Assembly: GCA_028278105.1 (NCBI GenBank)
Contig: JANQEX010000022.1
Location: 1-34,626 of the forward strand
DNA from: Alphaproteobacteria bacterium
GTDB lineage: Bacteria > Pseudomonadota > Alphaproteobacteria > UBA9219 > RGZA01
Length of the DNA: 34,626 bases
Reading direction: 5' to 3'
This document shows positions 1 through 8,934 of this stretch, piece by piece. The notes beneath the pieces are model-generated. The model saw nothing but the letters and a program-made list of their open reading frames with translations. It did not search any database and was not told where the DNA came from. Position numbers and translations under genes: made by a program. Within the stretch, counting starts at the first letter, position 1; each line of letters opens with the position of its first letter.

Positions 1-9
1 ACAGATAAC

Positions 10-205
10 TGCTCATTCCGGCGGAAGCCGGAATCCAGCAACCGCCGAAGGCGGTTGCATGTTGCCGAAGGCAACATGCTGGACCCCGGCTGGAGCCTGA
101 GCCTGCGACCTGGCTTCGCTAAAGCTACGCCGGGCCGTTTTGCAATCTCGCCCTGCGTAGCCAAAGGCGAAGCAGGGAAGCAGGGGCCGGGGTGAGAAGC
201 AGTTT
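10..205. repeat. Composite family C palindromic repeat with embedded B-like hairpins
   Basis: Four hairpins follow one another: ATTCCGGC/GCCGGAAT at 15-34, CAACCGCC/GGCGGTTG at 39-57, CATGTTGCC/GGCAACATG at 58-78, and an outer pair ACCCCGGC (83-90) / GCCGGGGT (186-193). The loop of the last pair contains two half-B-like hairpins in opposite orientation (CTTCGC..GCTACG at about 112-134 and GCGTAGCC..GGCGAAGC at about 154-176). The first 23 bases of the window recur near the window end (34551-34573). No gene is supported here; the short ORF 261-446 is repeat translation. Confidence 0.85.
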
Positions 206-290
206 TTTGAATGAAATACCTGTTTAATTCAGACCAGACCCTGATTCCTCAAATCATCAAATGAGTCCTGACCCTAGTTTTATTATTAAA

Positions 291-372
291 CAAACTGGGT
301 CCCCGCTTTCGCGGGGACGCCTGGTTTTGGAGCCCTCGCCAGAGCCTATCCCCGCGCAGGCGGGGACGAGCA
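291..372. repeat. Family D palindromic repeat pair upstream of lptF
   Basis: Two hairpins are seen: GTCCCCGC/GCGGGGAC at 299-318 and a second of the same kind (ATCCCCGC..GGCGGGGA) at about 348-366. The leading CAAACTGGG also precedes the D copy at 32091. The rest of 206-442 shows no convincing promoter or ribosome-binding site for lptF. Confidence 0.8.
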
Positions 373-442
373 AGAATATTCAGCAACATGCATCACCACC
401 ATTGGTTTTGGCGCGCCGCCAAACTCATGCTAAAACCAGATC

Positions 443-1561
443 ATGAACCGCCTTGAACGTTACCTTTTTACCCAGTTCCTGGGCACGGTGCTGTTTACCT
501 GCTTTGCCGTGACGCTGGTGGTGTGGTTTTCGCAGGCCGTGCGGATGCTGTCGCTGGTGATTAATTACGGCGGCTCGCTGGGAGCATTTCTGAAACTCAT
601 GCTCCTGCTGCTGCCCACGTTCTTGCCGCTGCTGCTGCCCATCTGCCTGACGATTGGCCTGTTGTTCGTCTATCAACGTCTGGTTTCGGAAAGCGAGCTT
701 GTGGTGATGCGCGCGGCGGGGCTTAGCCCCCTTGCGCTTGCCCGCCCGGCGCTGAATCTTGCCGCGATTCTCGCCCTGATTGGTTATTTTTTAACGCTCT
801 ACATCGCCCCCATCGCCAATCATGAATTCGTGCGGCTGCAATACAAGATACGCGGCGACCTGTCGGTGCTGATGCTGCATACCGGCAGTTTCAACGACAT
901 CACGCAGGGCCTGACCTTTTACGCCCGCGAGCGCGGCAAGGATGGCGAATTGAAGGGACTGCTCATCCACGACACGCGCAAGGAAGGCCGCCCGGTGACC
1001 ATCATGGCCGATGCGGGCGAACTGGTGCATGCCCCCGAAGGCCCGCGCATTCTGGTGCATAACGGCATGCGGCAGGAGATGGAAAGCGCAACCGGCCAGC
1101 TCTCGCAGCTTTCCTTCGACAGCTACATGGTGGACCTTTCCAGCGTGGGCGACAATTTCAGCGAACGCTGGGTGGAGCCGCGCGAGCGCAGCCTGGCGCA
1201 ACTTCTGGCTCCGCCCGTCACGCAAGACGATATCAACATGCGCTCCAGCTTTATCGCCGAGTTGCATATGCGTTTCGCGCTCCCCTTCCTTTCCATTACC
1301 TTCACGCTGATCGCCTGCGCCGCCGTGCTGACAGGGCCGTTTGACCGGCGCGGCCTGCTGCGGCGCGTGGCGCTGGCGGCGGCCGGCGTGGTGGCGCTGG
1401 AGGCCGCCGTGCTGGCCGTCTTCAACCTGATGGCCAAGCAGCCCTGGATGGGCGTTTTACTTTACATGCTGGCGCTGGGGCCGCTCCCCATTCTATACAG
1501 GCGCCTCGCGGACGGCGCCCCGCCCCGCCCCGCGTCCGGCCGCGCAAGCGAGGCAACATGA
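443..1561 (+). CDS. lptF: LPS export ABC transporter permease LptF
   Basis: Inner-membrane permease of the LptB2FG transporter, which extracts lipopolysaccharide and passes it to LptC and the periplasmic bridge. The 372-residue protein has the LptF/LptG (YjgP/YjgQ) layout: three N-terminal membrane segments (about 10-32, 50-75, 98-120), a periplasmic beta-jellyroll-like domain (about 125-260) and three C-terminal membrane segments (about 275-352). The coupling-helix region reads SESELVVMRAAG, typical of the family. Its stop overlaps the lptG start in an ATGA, so the two are translationally coupled. The ATG has no clear Shine-Dalgarno site. It is called LptF rather than LptG by order (first gene of the pair) and sequence character. 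Confidence 0.93.
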   Translation: MNRLERYLFTQFLGTVLFTCFAVTLVVWFSQAVRMLSLVINYGGSLGAFLKLMLLLLPTFLPLLLPICLTIGLLFVYQRLVSESELVVMRAAGLSPLALARPALNLAAILALIGYFLTLYIAPIANHEFVRLQYKIRGDLSVLMLHTGSFNDITQGLTFYARERGKDGELKGLLIHDTRKEGRPVTIMADAGELVHAPEGPRILVHNGMRQEMESATGQLSQLSFDSYMVDLSSVGDNFSERWVEPRERSLAQLLAPPVTQDDINMRSSFIAELHMRFALPFLSITFTLIACAAVLTGPFDRRGLLRRVALAAAGVVALEAAVLAVFNLMAKQPWMGVLLYMLALGPLPILYRRLADGAPPRPASGRASEAT

Positions 1562-2637
1562 TCAAAACGCTTTCCTTCTACATCGCCCGGCATTATCTGG
1601 CCGTTTTTCTGGTTATTCTGGCGGCGTTTCTGGGCATCGTGTTCATTTTCGACGTGATCGAGCTTTTGCGCCGCTCGGCCTCGAAAAACGTTGAGTTCGG
1701 CGTGGTGCTGACCATGGGGCTTTTGCACCTGCCGGACATCATGCAGAAAATCCTTCCCTTCATCGCCCTGTTCGCCGCCATGCTGACGCTATGGCGGCTG
1801 ACCCGCACGCAGGAGCTGATTATCGTGCGAGCCACGGGCGTGTCGGTCTGGCAGTTCCTCGCGCCCATGCTGGTCGTGACGCTGGTGATGGGCTTGCTGT
1901 ATCTTTTTGCCGTCAACCCGCTTGGCGCGCTGATGAAACGCACCTACCGCGAGATGGAGAACAGGTATATCGAAAACACGGCCCTTGACCTTTCCTCGGC
2001 GGGGTTGTGGCTCCGGCAAAAAGACGACGCCAGAAATATTCTGCTGCATGCCGACAGCGTAAGCCTGGAGCCCTTCACCATCATGCCGCTGATTGCCTTT
2101 TTTTACGATGCCGGCGGGCATTATCTGGGCCGGATGGATGCGGAATCCGCGCGGCTGGAAGATGGCGCCTGGACCGTTTCGAACGGCTGGATGAACCGGA
2201 AAGGCCGTCCGCCGGAAAAAATCACGCAAACGCGCCTGCCCACCACCTTGTCGCTCGGCAAAATACAGGAAAGCATGTCCGCGCCCGGCGCCGTTTCGTT
2301 CTGGGACATTCCCGCCTTTATTAAAGCGCTGGAGGCCACCGGCTTTTCCGGCCTGCGCCACCGCATGCTTTTTGCCGGTCTGGTCGCCCAGCCGCTGTTT
2401 CTTTGCGCCATGGTCATGACCGCCGCCTGCTTTTCGCTAAGCATGTCGCGCCGGGGGTATGCCTTTTATTCGGCCCTGGGCGGGCTTTTTGCAGGAAGCT
2501 TCGCTTTCGGCTTTAATGACGTGGTGCAGGCATTGGGCGCCAACCAGGCCCTGCCGGTATGGCTGGCCGCCTTTGCCGTGCCATTGATTACCGTCAGTGT
2601 GGCCACCGCCGCGCTGTTTCATCTTGAGGATGGGTAA
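1558..2637 (+). CDS. lptG: LPS export ABC transporter permease LptG
   Basis: Second membrane subunit of LptB2FG, partner of the LptF encoded just upstream (ATGA overlap at 1558-1561). The 359-residue protein shows the same plan: N-terminal membrane segments (about 12-34, 60-78, 100-120), a central periplasmic domain (about 125-260) and three C-terminal membrane segments. The motif TRTQELIIVRATGVS is the LptG coupling-helix region that contacts the ATPase LptB. In most alphaproteobacteria lptD follows directly. Here the next gene is surA, separated by a palindromic repeat, and no lptD or remnant is visible. Confidence 0.93.
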   Translation: MIKTLSFYIARHYLAVFLVILAAFLGIVFIFDVIELLRRSASKNVEFGVVLTMGLLHLPDIMQKILPFIALFAAMLTLWRLTRTQELIIVRATGVSVWQFLAPMLVVTLVMGLLYLFAVNPLGALMKRTYREMENRYIENTALDLSSAGLWLRQKDDARNILLHADSVSLEPFTIMPLIAFFYDAGGHYLGRMDAESARLEDGAWTVSNGWMNRKGRPPEKITQTRLPTTLSLGKIQESMSAPGAVSFWDIPAFIKALEATGFSGLRHRMLFAGLVAQPLFLCAMVMTAACFSLSMSRRGYAFYSALGGLFAGSFAFGFNDVVQALGANQALPVWLAAFAVPLITVSVATAALFHLEDG

Positions 2638-2663
2638 GAATGATGACGGGGAGTGACAAAATC

Positions 2664-2790
2664 TTTTCCCCTCCCCTTGAGGGAGGGGATCAAGGGGTGG
2701 GGTTTATTGGTTGCCATTCGGCATCACCGGAAAGAACAAAAGAATCCGACACTTCACCCCACCCCCAACCCCTCCCTCAAGGGGAGGGGC
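2664..2790. repeat. Family A palindromic repeat between lptG and surA
   Basis: Left arm CCCCTCCCCTTGAGGGAGG (from 2667) runs on through ATCAAGGGGTGGGGT and is matched by the inverted right arm at about 2756-2789. A spacer of about 53 bp lies between the arms, and each arm also folds as its own small hairpin. The right arm ends nine bases before the surA ATG and supplies the purine-rich GGGGAGGGG that can act as its ribosome-binding site. The ORF track reads through the repeat as a false 53-residue N-terminus for SurA (PHPQPLPQGEG is the usual repeat translation). Confidence 0.88.
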
Positions 2791-2798
2791 GTTCTGTC

Positions 2799-4046
2799 AT
2801 GCGGCGTCAGCGGTTTTTTCCCCTGACCGGCTTTATCTATCTTGCAATTATTCCATTGATTATATTGGCAACCATTCAACCCGCCCAAGCCATCGGCATT
2901 GCCGCCGTGGTGAATGACGAAGCCATCACGGAAGCCGATCTCGCCAATCGCGTGGCGCTGGTGTTTCTCAGCTCCGGCCTGCCGCAGGACGCCGAAAGCC
3001 GCAAGCGCATCGCCGGCCGCGTTCTGCAAAACCTGATCGACGAGCACCTGCAAATGCAGGTTGCGCGGCGCTACGGCATTGAGGTGGCGCAGGACGAAAT
3101 CAAGGCCGCCATGGGCAAAATGGCCGCCCAGAACCGCATGAGCCCGGAGCAGATGGAGGCCTATCTGGAAAGCCGCGGCATTCCCAGACAGACCATGATC
3201 GACCAGGTGAAGGCCAACCTGTCGTGGCGGCATGTGGCCCAGCGCGTGCTGCGCCCGCAAGTGGCCGTGGGCGACGACGAGGTGAACGCCGCCCTCGAAC
3301 GCCTGAAAGCCAATGAAGGCAAGCCCGAATATCAGATGAGCGAGATTTTTCTGGCCGTGAACAGTCCCGCCGACGAGGACCGTGTGCGCCAACTGGCCGG
3401 GAATCTGGTTACGCGCATCAAGGAAGGCGCGCCGTTTGGCGCGGTGGCGCAGCAGTTTTCGCAAGGCATCGGCGCCATCAACGGCGGCGACATGGGCTGG
3501 ATTCAGCCCGGCCAGCTTCAGGGCGAACTGGACCGCGCCGTGCGCGGGCTTGAAGTCGGCATGATCTCGCTTCCCATCCGCACCGCCGATGGCTTTCATA
3601 TTCTCGGCAAGCGCGACCAGCGCAGGATCAGCGCATCCGACCCCAACGCCACCGAAATGCATCTGATGCAGGCCAGCATGCCGTTGAAGGGCCGCACGTC
3701 TTCGGACATCGAGAGATTCATCAAAACCGCGAAAACCTGCGAAAGCCTGAAGCGGCCCGAAGGCCATCCGGGCTGGAGCATCGCCGATCTCGGCACGAAG
3801 AAAGCCGGAGCCCTGCCCGAATGGCTCGCGCGCATGGCCCGCAACCAGGCCGTGAACGAGCCGGGCGCGGTGGTGGCCAAAAGCGGTTACGCCATCGTGC
3901 TTTACGTTTGCGCGCGCGCCGAGCGCGGCAGCAACCGGGACGCGGTCATCAACAGCATCGGCTTTGAAAAGCTTCAGCTTCAGGCCCAGCGCCTGTTGCG
4001 CGACTTGCGCCGCAGCGCATTGATCGACATTCGAACAACGGGGTGA
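2799..4046 (+). CDS. surA: Periplasmic peptidyl-prolyl isomerase / chaperone SurA
   Basis: Periplasmic chaperone that escorts outer-membrane proteins, including LptD, to the BAM complex. From the ATG at 2799 it is 415 residues with a signal peptide (basic MRRQR, hydrophobic core, cleavage after AQA near residue 31). It then has the SurA N-terminal domain (AAVVNDEAITEADLANR) and one clear parvulin domain (about 170-270, containing GDMGWI..GQL and DGFHIL). The C-terminal region is degenerate, as is common in alphaproteobacterial SurA. The track start at 2640 is rejected because its first 53 codons are palindromic repeat and it would bury the signal peptide. pdxA starts one base after the stop. 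Confidence 0.93.
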   Translation: MRRQRFFPLTGFIYLAIIPLIILATIQPAQAIGIAAVVNDEAITEADLANRVALVFLSSGLPQDAESRKRIAGRVLQNLIDEHLQMQVARRYGIEVAQDEIKAAMGKMAAQNRMSPEQMEAYLESRGIPRQTMIDQVKANLSWRHVAQRVLRPQVAVGDDEVNAALERLKANEGKPEYQMSEIFLAVNSPADEDRVRQLAGNLVTRIKEGAPFGAVAQQFSQGIGAINGGDMGWIQPGQLQGELDRAVRGLEVGMISLPIRTADGFHILGKRDQRRISASDPNATEMHLMQASMPLKGRTSSDIERFIKTAKTCESLKRPEGHPGWSIADLGTKKAGALPEWLARMARNQAVNEPGAVVAKSGYAIVLYVCARAERGSNRDAVINSIGFEKLQLQAQRLLRDLRRSALIDIRTTG

Positions 4047-4047
4047 C

Positions 4048-5067
4048 ATGGCTCTGTTCCGCTCCAACGCGCCAGCACCTCCGCCCCTTGCCGTCAGCAT
4101 GGGCGAGCCGGCCGGCGTGGGGCTGGAATGCGCGCTGAAAGCCTGGCGCGCCCGCAAGACGGAGCGGCTGAAACCCTTTTTCCTCCTGGCCAATGTGAAC
4201 GCCCTGCGCAGGCATGCCGAAGCCTGCGGGCTGAACGCGCCCTTGCGCGAAATCACCGTTCCCGAAGAAGCGCCCGCGCTGTTCAACAAAGCCCTGCCGG
4301 TGATGCCTCTGGCGCTTGACGGCATGCTGGAATTCGGCAAGCCCAATCCCATCCACACCGGCGCGGTGATCGAGAGCATCCGCCGGGCCGTGATGCTGGC
4401 CTGGGAAGGCAAGGCGGCGGGGGTGGTGACCCTGCCCTTCCAGAAGGTGACGATCTACCAGGCGGGGTTCCGTTTTCCGGGGCATACCGAATACCTGGCC
4501 GATCTTTGCAAGACGAAATCCTTCGCCATGATGCTGGATTCACCGGGGCTGCGCGTGGCGGTGACGTCCACCCATGTGGCGCTGCGCGCCGCCATCAAGA
4601 TGACCACGCAGGCGCGCATCGCCGAAACCGGCATGATCGTGGACAAGGGCCTGCGCAATCTTTACGCCATCAAGGAACCGCGCATCGCCGTGGCGGGACT
4701 GAATCCGCATGCGGGCGAAGGCGGCGCCATGGGGAATGAAGAGCGGGAGATCATCGCCCCCGCCATCGAGAGTCTGCGGCAGGCGGGCGTGAACGTCACC
4801 GGCCCTCACCCGCCCGATACGCTGTTTAGCGAGCCAAGGCGCGCCAATTACGACTGCGCGATCTGCCATTATCATGACCAGGGCCTGATCCCGCTGAAGA
4901 CGCTGGATTTCCATGGCGGCGTGAACGTGACCCTGGGACTGCCCGTCATCCGCACCTCGCCCGACCATGGCACGGGTCTGGACATCGCGGGCCGGGGAAA
5001 GGCCAATCCCTCCAGCACCATCGCCGCGCTCCGGCTCGCCGCGCGCCTGGCCGCCAACAAAAAATGA
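4048..5067 (+). CDS. pdxA: 4-hydroxythreonine-4-phosphate dehydrogenase PdxA
   Basis: NAD-dependent oxidation of 4-phosphohydroxy-L-threonine in the DXP-dependent pyridoxal phosphate pathway; cytoplasmic dimer. The 339-residue length is usual. SMGEPAGVG near residue 18 is the family opening motif. The three metal-binding histidines of E. coli PdxA (166, 211, 266) have counterparts at a constant offset of ten: H176 in STHVAL, H221 in LNPHAGEGG and H276 in HYHDQGL. The C-terminal TSPDHGTGLDIAG motif is present. It lies one base after surA and overlaps rsmA by ATGA, the usual surA-pdxA-rsmA order. Confidence 0.96.
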   Translation: MALFRSNAPAPPPLAVSMGEPAGVGLECALKAWRARKTERLKPFFLLANVNALRRHAEACGLNAPLREITVPEEAPALFNKALPVMPLALDGMLEFGKPNPIHTGAVIESIRRAVMLAWEGKAAGVVTLPFQKVTIYQAGFRFPGHTEYLADLCKTKSFAMMLDSPGLRVAVTSTHVALRAAIKMTTQARIAETGMIVDKGLRNLYAIKEPRIAVAGLNPHAGEGGAMGNEEREIIAPAIESLRQAGVNVTGPHPPDTLFSEPRRANYDCAICHYHDQGLIPLKTLDFHGGVNVTLGLPVIRTSPDHGTGLDIAGRGKANPSSTIAALRLAARLAANKK

Positions 5068-5894
5068 GCGGTGATCTCCCTTCCCTCCGCGACGTTATCG
5101 CGCAGCACGGACTTGGCGCGCGCAAAAGCCTCGGCCAGCATTTTCTGCTGGACCTGAACCTGACGCGCCGGATCGCCCGCGAAGCGGGCGATCTGGAAGG
5201 CGTGTGCGTGGTGGAAGTGGGTCCGGGCCCCGGCGGACTGACCCGCGCCCTGCTGGACACAAACGCCAGGGCCGTCCTGGCCATCGAGAAAGACCCGCGC
5301 TGCCTTGAGGCGTTGCAGGTCCTGGCCGAAAGGTCAAACCGCCGCCTGCGCCTGATTGAAGGCGACGCGCTGGAGATCGACCCCGTGGACCTGACGCCCG
5401 CGCCGCGCGCGATTGTCGCCAATCTTCCCTATAATGTGGGAACGGCGCTCCTGGTGGCCTGGCTGCGCCGCGCCGGGGAATATGAGCGTCTTGTCCTGAT
5501 GTTCCAGAAAGAGGTCGCGGAGCGCATCGTGGCGCAGCCGCGACGCGCCGCCTATGGACGCCTGTCGGTGCTGTGCCAGTCCTGCTGCGATTGCAGGATT
5601 CTGTTCACCCTTCCCGCGCGGGCCTTCACGCCGCCGCCCAGGGTGGACTCGGCCGTCATCTGCCTGACGCCGAAAAAGACGCCGCTTCCCGTTCCTCTTG
5701 ACGCGCTGGAACGCGAAACCGCCCTCGCCTTTGGCCAGCGGCGCAAGATGCTGCGAAGCATATTCAAAACCAGCCTGAGCGAAGCCGATTTCGCCAACCT
5801 TGGCCTTTCGCCGAAAGCGCGGGCCGAAGAACTGACAATCGCCCAGCACACGGCGCTTGCCAAAAAGCTCATGGAAATTCCGCATGGCGAATGA
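5064..5894 (+). CDS. rsmA: 16S rRNA dimethyladenosine transferase RsmA (KsgA)
   Basis: SAM-dependent enzyme that dimethylates two adjacent adenines near the 3' end of 16S rRNA as a late 30S maturation check. The 276-residue protein shows KSLGQHFLLD at the N-terminus, the SAM-binding VVEVGPGPGGLT (motif I) and the catalytic NLPYNVGT motif (N-L-P-Y form), followed by the C-terminal RNA-binding helical domain (FGQRRKMLRS). The start overlaps the pdxA stop in ATGA. It is the last gene of the lptF-to-rsmA run; about 117 bp follow before the next gene. Confidence 0.96.
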   Translation: MSGDLPSLRDVIAQHGLGARKSLGQHFLLDLNLTRRIAREAGDLEGVCVVEVGPGPGGLTRALLDTNARAVLAIEKDPRCLEALQVLAERSNRRLRLIEGDALEIDPVDLTPAPRAIVANLPYNVGTALLVAWLRRAGEYERLVLMFQKEVAERIVAQPRRAAYGRLSVLCQSCCDCRILFTLPARAFTPPPRVDSAVICLTPKKTPLPVPLDALERETALAFGQRRKMLRSIFKTSLSEADFANLGLSPKARAEELTIAQHTALAKKLMEIPHGE

Positions 5895-6011
5895 TGCGTT
5901 TGGGAATCCGCCGTGTTTGATTTTGATTTGAATTTATTCCATTGTATTTCGTGCTACCGCCGCAAGGCGCGTTACGGTAATATGACGGCCTGATCCGCCC
6001 GGAGTTCGCGC

Positions 6012-6746
6012 ATGAAGGCGCAAAGCGCTTTCTTCATCATCGCCCTTGTTCTCGCGCTTGCGCTGGCGGGTTTTTTCGCCTTCAAGGCCTATGACAAGCC
6101 GAAGCTGAGCGCCGAGGACAAGAAAATCCTGCGCACGCATCTTCTGGAGAACGAGCGCGCCCGCCTGATGAAGGATGCGGAAAAGGCGCGGGCCCGGCGC
6201 AAGACCGAGCAGCAGCGCAAGCTTGAAGAAATAAGGGAAAATTATGAAAGAGTCCGCGCCGAGGAAATACAGCGCGCCATCGACAAGAAGAAGGTGGAAG
6301 AGCGGCGCATCGCCGGAAGGCTCGCGGCCAGGGGCGGCTTTGCCACTCTTTTGTCGCTGATGGACCACGCCGGCATCACCACGCTGAAAAGCCCCGGCAA
6401 CTATACCATCTTCGCGCCGAGCGATACCGCCTTCGCCCGGCTTTCAAAACCGCGCCTGAGCGAACTGCAAGACCCCGCCAACCGCGACATGCTGAAAAAT
6501 CTGCTGGCCTACCATATCCTGAACGGCAATTTTCTGCTGAAAAAGGTCAAGGGCCGTAAGGCCGCGCCCAATGCCTTGCAAGGCGAGGTTCTGCATATTG
6601 ACGGCACGGCGGAGCCCGTGACGGTCGAGGGCGTCAAGATCACCGGCTCCGACATCGAACCCACCAACGGCACCGTTTATTATCTGGATTCCGTGCTGGT
6701 GCCCCCCGGCATCCTTCACCCGCCGCCGGAACCGGAAGAAGAATAG
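6012..6746 (+). CDS. Membrane-anchored coiled-coil protein with a FAS1 (fasciclin) domain
   Basis: 244 residues. An N-terminal hydrophobic segment (about 6-27) looks like an uncleaved anchor or signal. A long charged helix rich in Arg, Glu and Lys (about 35-100) is probably a coiled coil. One FAS1 domain follows (about 105-235) with both family blocks: NYTIFAPSDTAFARL and NGTVYYLDSVLVP, plus AYHILNG between them. The tail is PPPEPEEE. FAS1 domains mediate adhesion or protein-protein contacts outside the cytoplasm; a periplasmic location is inferred. GGAG lies eight bases before the ATG. The upstream gap (5895-6011) has an imperfect hairpin TACCGCC..TTACGGTA at about 5956-5981 of unknown role. 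Confidence 0.8.
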   Translation: MKAQSAFFIIALVLALALAGFFAFKAYDKPKLSAEDKKILRTHLLENERARLMKDAEKARARRKTEQQRKLEEIRENYERVRAEEIQRAIDKKKVEERRIAGRLAARGGFATLLSLMDHAGITTLKSPGNYTIFAPSDTAFARLSKPRLSELQDPANRDMLKNLLAYHILNGNFLLKKVKGRKAAPNALQGEVLHIDGTAEPVTVEGVKITGSDIEPTNGTVYYLDSVLVPPGILHPPPEPEEE

Positions 6747-6851
6747 CCCGGTACCTGCCCCTGTCGGCGGGCGGCGTCTTGATACCAACGGCCTTATAAA
6801 CGGATTCATCCCATAGGGAGAGCCGTCATGCCGCGGCTCGCCTTCAAACGG

Positions 6852-7502
6852 CTACACCCCCTGCTGTAACTGCCTGACGAAGTCGGCCAGGCCTTCCTGG
6901 CGGCGGCGGTGCAGGCGTTCGGATTCCAGTATGGCGCGCACCTTTTCCACGGAATCCCTCAGGTTGCGGTTGACGACCACATAATCGTATTCCGCCCAGT
7001 GGCTCATTTCATCGCTGGCCCTTTCCATGCGGCGGCCGATCTCGGCCTTGTCGTCCCGCGCGCGGGCGATCAGGCGGCGCTCCAGCTCGCGCGCCGAGGG
7101 CGGCAGGATGAAGACGCTGACAAGATCATCGCGCGCCTTTTCGGCAAGCTGCTGGGTGCCCTGCCAGTCGATATCGAACAGCACGTCGCCGCCCATGCGC
7201 AGGCTTTGCTCCACCGGCTCGCGCGGGGTGCCGTACATGTTGTCGAACACGCGGGCGAACTCCAGAAGCTCGCCGCGATTGACCATGAGATTGAATTCTT
7301 CCCCGGACACGAAGTGGTAATCCACCCCCGCCACCTCGCCGGGGCGTTTTTTGCGCGTGGTGCAGGATACCGACATGCTGACATTGGAATCCGCCGCCAG
7401 AATGGCGCGCGAGATGGTGGTTTTCCCCGCGCCGGAGGGGCTGCTGAGCACCAGCATCAGGCCGCGCCGCTTGATTTCGCCGAAAGGATGGGATGAGGTC
7501 AT
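6852..7502 (-). CDS. gmk: Guanylate kinase
   Basis: Phosphorylates GMP to GDP with ATP. The protein carries the P-loop SSPSGAGKTT and the GMP-binding region typical of the family (SCTTRKKRPGEVAGVDYHFVS, split here by name only). From the ATG at 7502 it is 216 residues, the usual length. The track start at 7568 adds 22 residues of poor quality and would overlap the divergent SDR start, so it is rejected. In many alphaproteobacteria gmk follows rsmA on the same strand; here it is inverted and separated from rsmA by the FAS1 gene. Confidence 0.93.
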   Translation of the reverse strand: MTSSHPFGEIKRRGLMLVLSSPSGAGKTTISRAILAADSNVSMSVSCTTRKKRPGEVAGVDYHFVSGEEFNLMVNRGELLEFARVFDNMYGTPREPVEQSLRMGGDVLFDIDWQGTQQLAEKARDDLVSVFILPPSARELERRLIARARDDKAEIGRRMERASDEMSHWAEYDYVVVNRNLRDSVEKVRAILESERLHRRRQEGLADFVRQLQQGV

Positions 7503-7539
7503 ATCTGTAAGGAACCTTGTTACCGGCAGAAGGGCCATC

Positions 7540-8316
7540 ATGCAAAATCCGAAGCATGTTGTCATCACCGGCGCATCCAGCGGCCTTGGGCGGGCTTTGG
7601 CCAGACGTTACGCCGCCGCTGGCCTGCGCATGGGCCTGATTGCGCGGCGCGCGGCCCTGTTGCAGGAGCTTGCGGCCGAACTGAAAGTCCGGGGCGCGGA
7701 TGTATGGACCGCCGCCCTGGATGTGCGGGACGCCGAATCCATGAAGAAAAGACTTGAGGAAGAAGACGCCCGCGCGCCCATTGAGCTTCTGATCGCCAAT
7801 GCCGGAATCTCCGCCGGCACGTTCGGCGCGGGCGAGAGCGCGGAACAGACCCGCATGATCCTCGCCACGAATTTCGATGGCGCGCTGAACGCGGTCCTGC
7901 CCGTCATTCCGCTGATGACGGCGCGGGGACGCGGGCAGATCGCCCTTGTTTCCTCCATCGCCGGCTTTCGCGGTTTTCCCGGCGCGCCCGCCTATTGCGC
8001 CAGCAAGGCGGCGCAGCGCATCTGGGGCGAGGGACTGCGCGGCGAGCTTGGGCCGAAGGGCGTGGAGGTAAACGTGATCTGCCCCGGCTATGTCGATACG
8101 CCCATGACGCAAGGCAATCCCTTTCCCATGCCCTTTATCATGAGCGCCGGGCGCGCGGCCGCTATCACGGAAAAAGGCCTGCGGAAAAACCGCGCCCGCA
8201 TCGCCTATCCCTGGCCGATGGGTGCGGCGGCGTGGCTTCTGGCCGCCCTGCCGCCCGCCTGGACCGACCCTCTTCTAAAAAGGGCCCCGAAAAAACCCGC
8301 GATGAAAAGGGCATAA
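7540..8316 (+). CDS. Short-chain dehydrogenase/reductase
   Basis: 258-residue classical SDR. It has the Rossmann nucleotide-binding TGASSGLGRA near the N-terminus, NAG in the structural strand (IANAGIS), the catalytic serine in LVSSIAG and the YCASK active-site motif (YxxxK). The start at 7540 is chosen because AGAAGG lies six bases upstream and the Rossmann strand begins directly after it; the longer track start would cover gmk. It is divergent from gmk with a 37 bp gap. C-terminal to the core (about 190-258) is a segment with a hydrophobic stretch (MGAAAWLLAALPPAW) and a basic tail, suggesting membrane association. The substrate cannot be inferred. Confidence 0.9.
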   Translation: MQNPKHVVITGASSGLGRALARRYAAAGLRMGLIARRAALLQELAAELKVRGADVWTAALDVRDAESMKKRLEEEDARAPIELLIANAGISAGTFGAGESAEQTRMILATNFDGALNAVLPVIPLMTARGRGQIALVSSIAGFRGFPGAPAYCASKAAQRIWGEGLRGELGPKGVEVNVICPGYVDTPMTQGNPFPMPFIMSAGRAAAITEKGLRKNRARIAYPWPMGAAAWLLAALPPAWTDPLLKRAPKKPAMKRA

Positions 8317-8369
8317 AGTTTTTTTGTTGACCCCCTGGACCCTTGCGATCCTCCAAACCCTTCCCCCCC

Positions 8370-8397
8370 TTGCGCCACCGGCGCGGCCTGCTATAAA
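8370..8397 (+). promoter_or_regulatory. Candidate sigma-70-type promoter for ndk
   Basis: TTGCGC at 8370-8375 and TATAAA at 8392-8397 are separated by 16 bp, about 30 bp upstream of the ndk ATG. The -10 is a good match and the -35 is partial. Confidence 0.4.
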
Positions 8398-8424
8398 CGC
8401 GCCACGACGAGTAGTAGGAACCTC

Positions 8425-8847
<423 letters not shown>

Positions 8848-8934
8848 GATTGCGTTGTAAGCAAAGAACGACGAATGGCGTCATTGCAGGGAGGCCGGCG
8901 ACCCGGCTTCAAGGCTTTACGGTTGGGAAAGAGA

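Noticed and set aside
261-446. Small ORF upstream of lptF
   Set aside because: It translates D-type palindromic repeats and has no ribosome-binding site.
2638-2798. Possible lptD remnant between lptG and surA
   Set aside because: The 160 bp hold only the palindromic repeat; no frame shows LptD-like sequence.
2754-4412. 552-residue minus-strand ORF across surA and pdxA
   Set aside because: It is antisense to two genes with full family motifs, its translation is low in recognisable motifs and rich in His, Gly and Ala, and it begins in the palindromic repeat.
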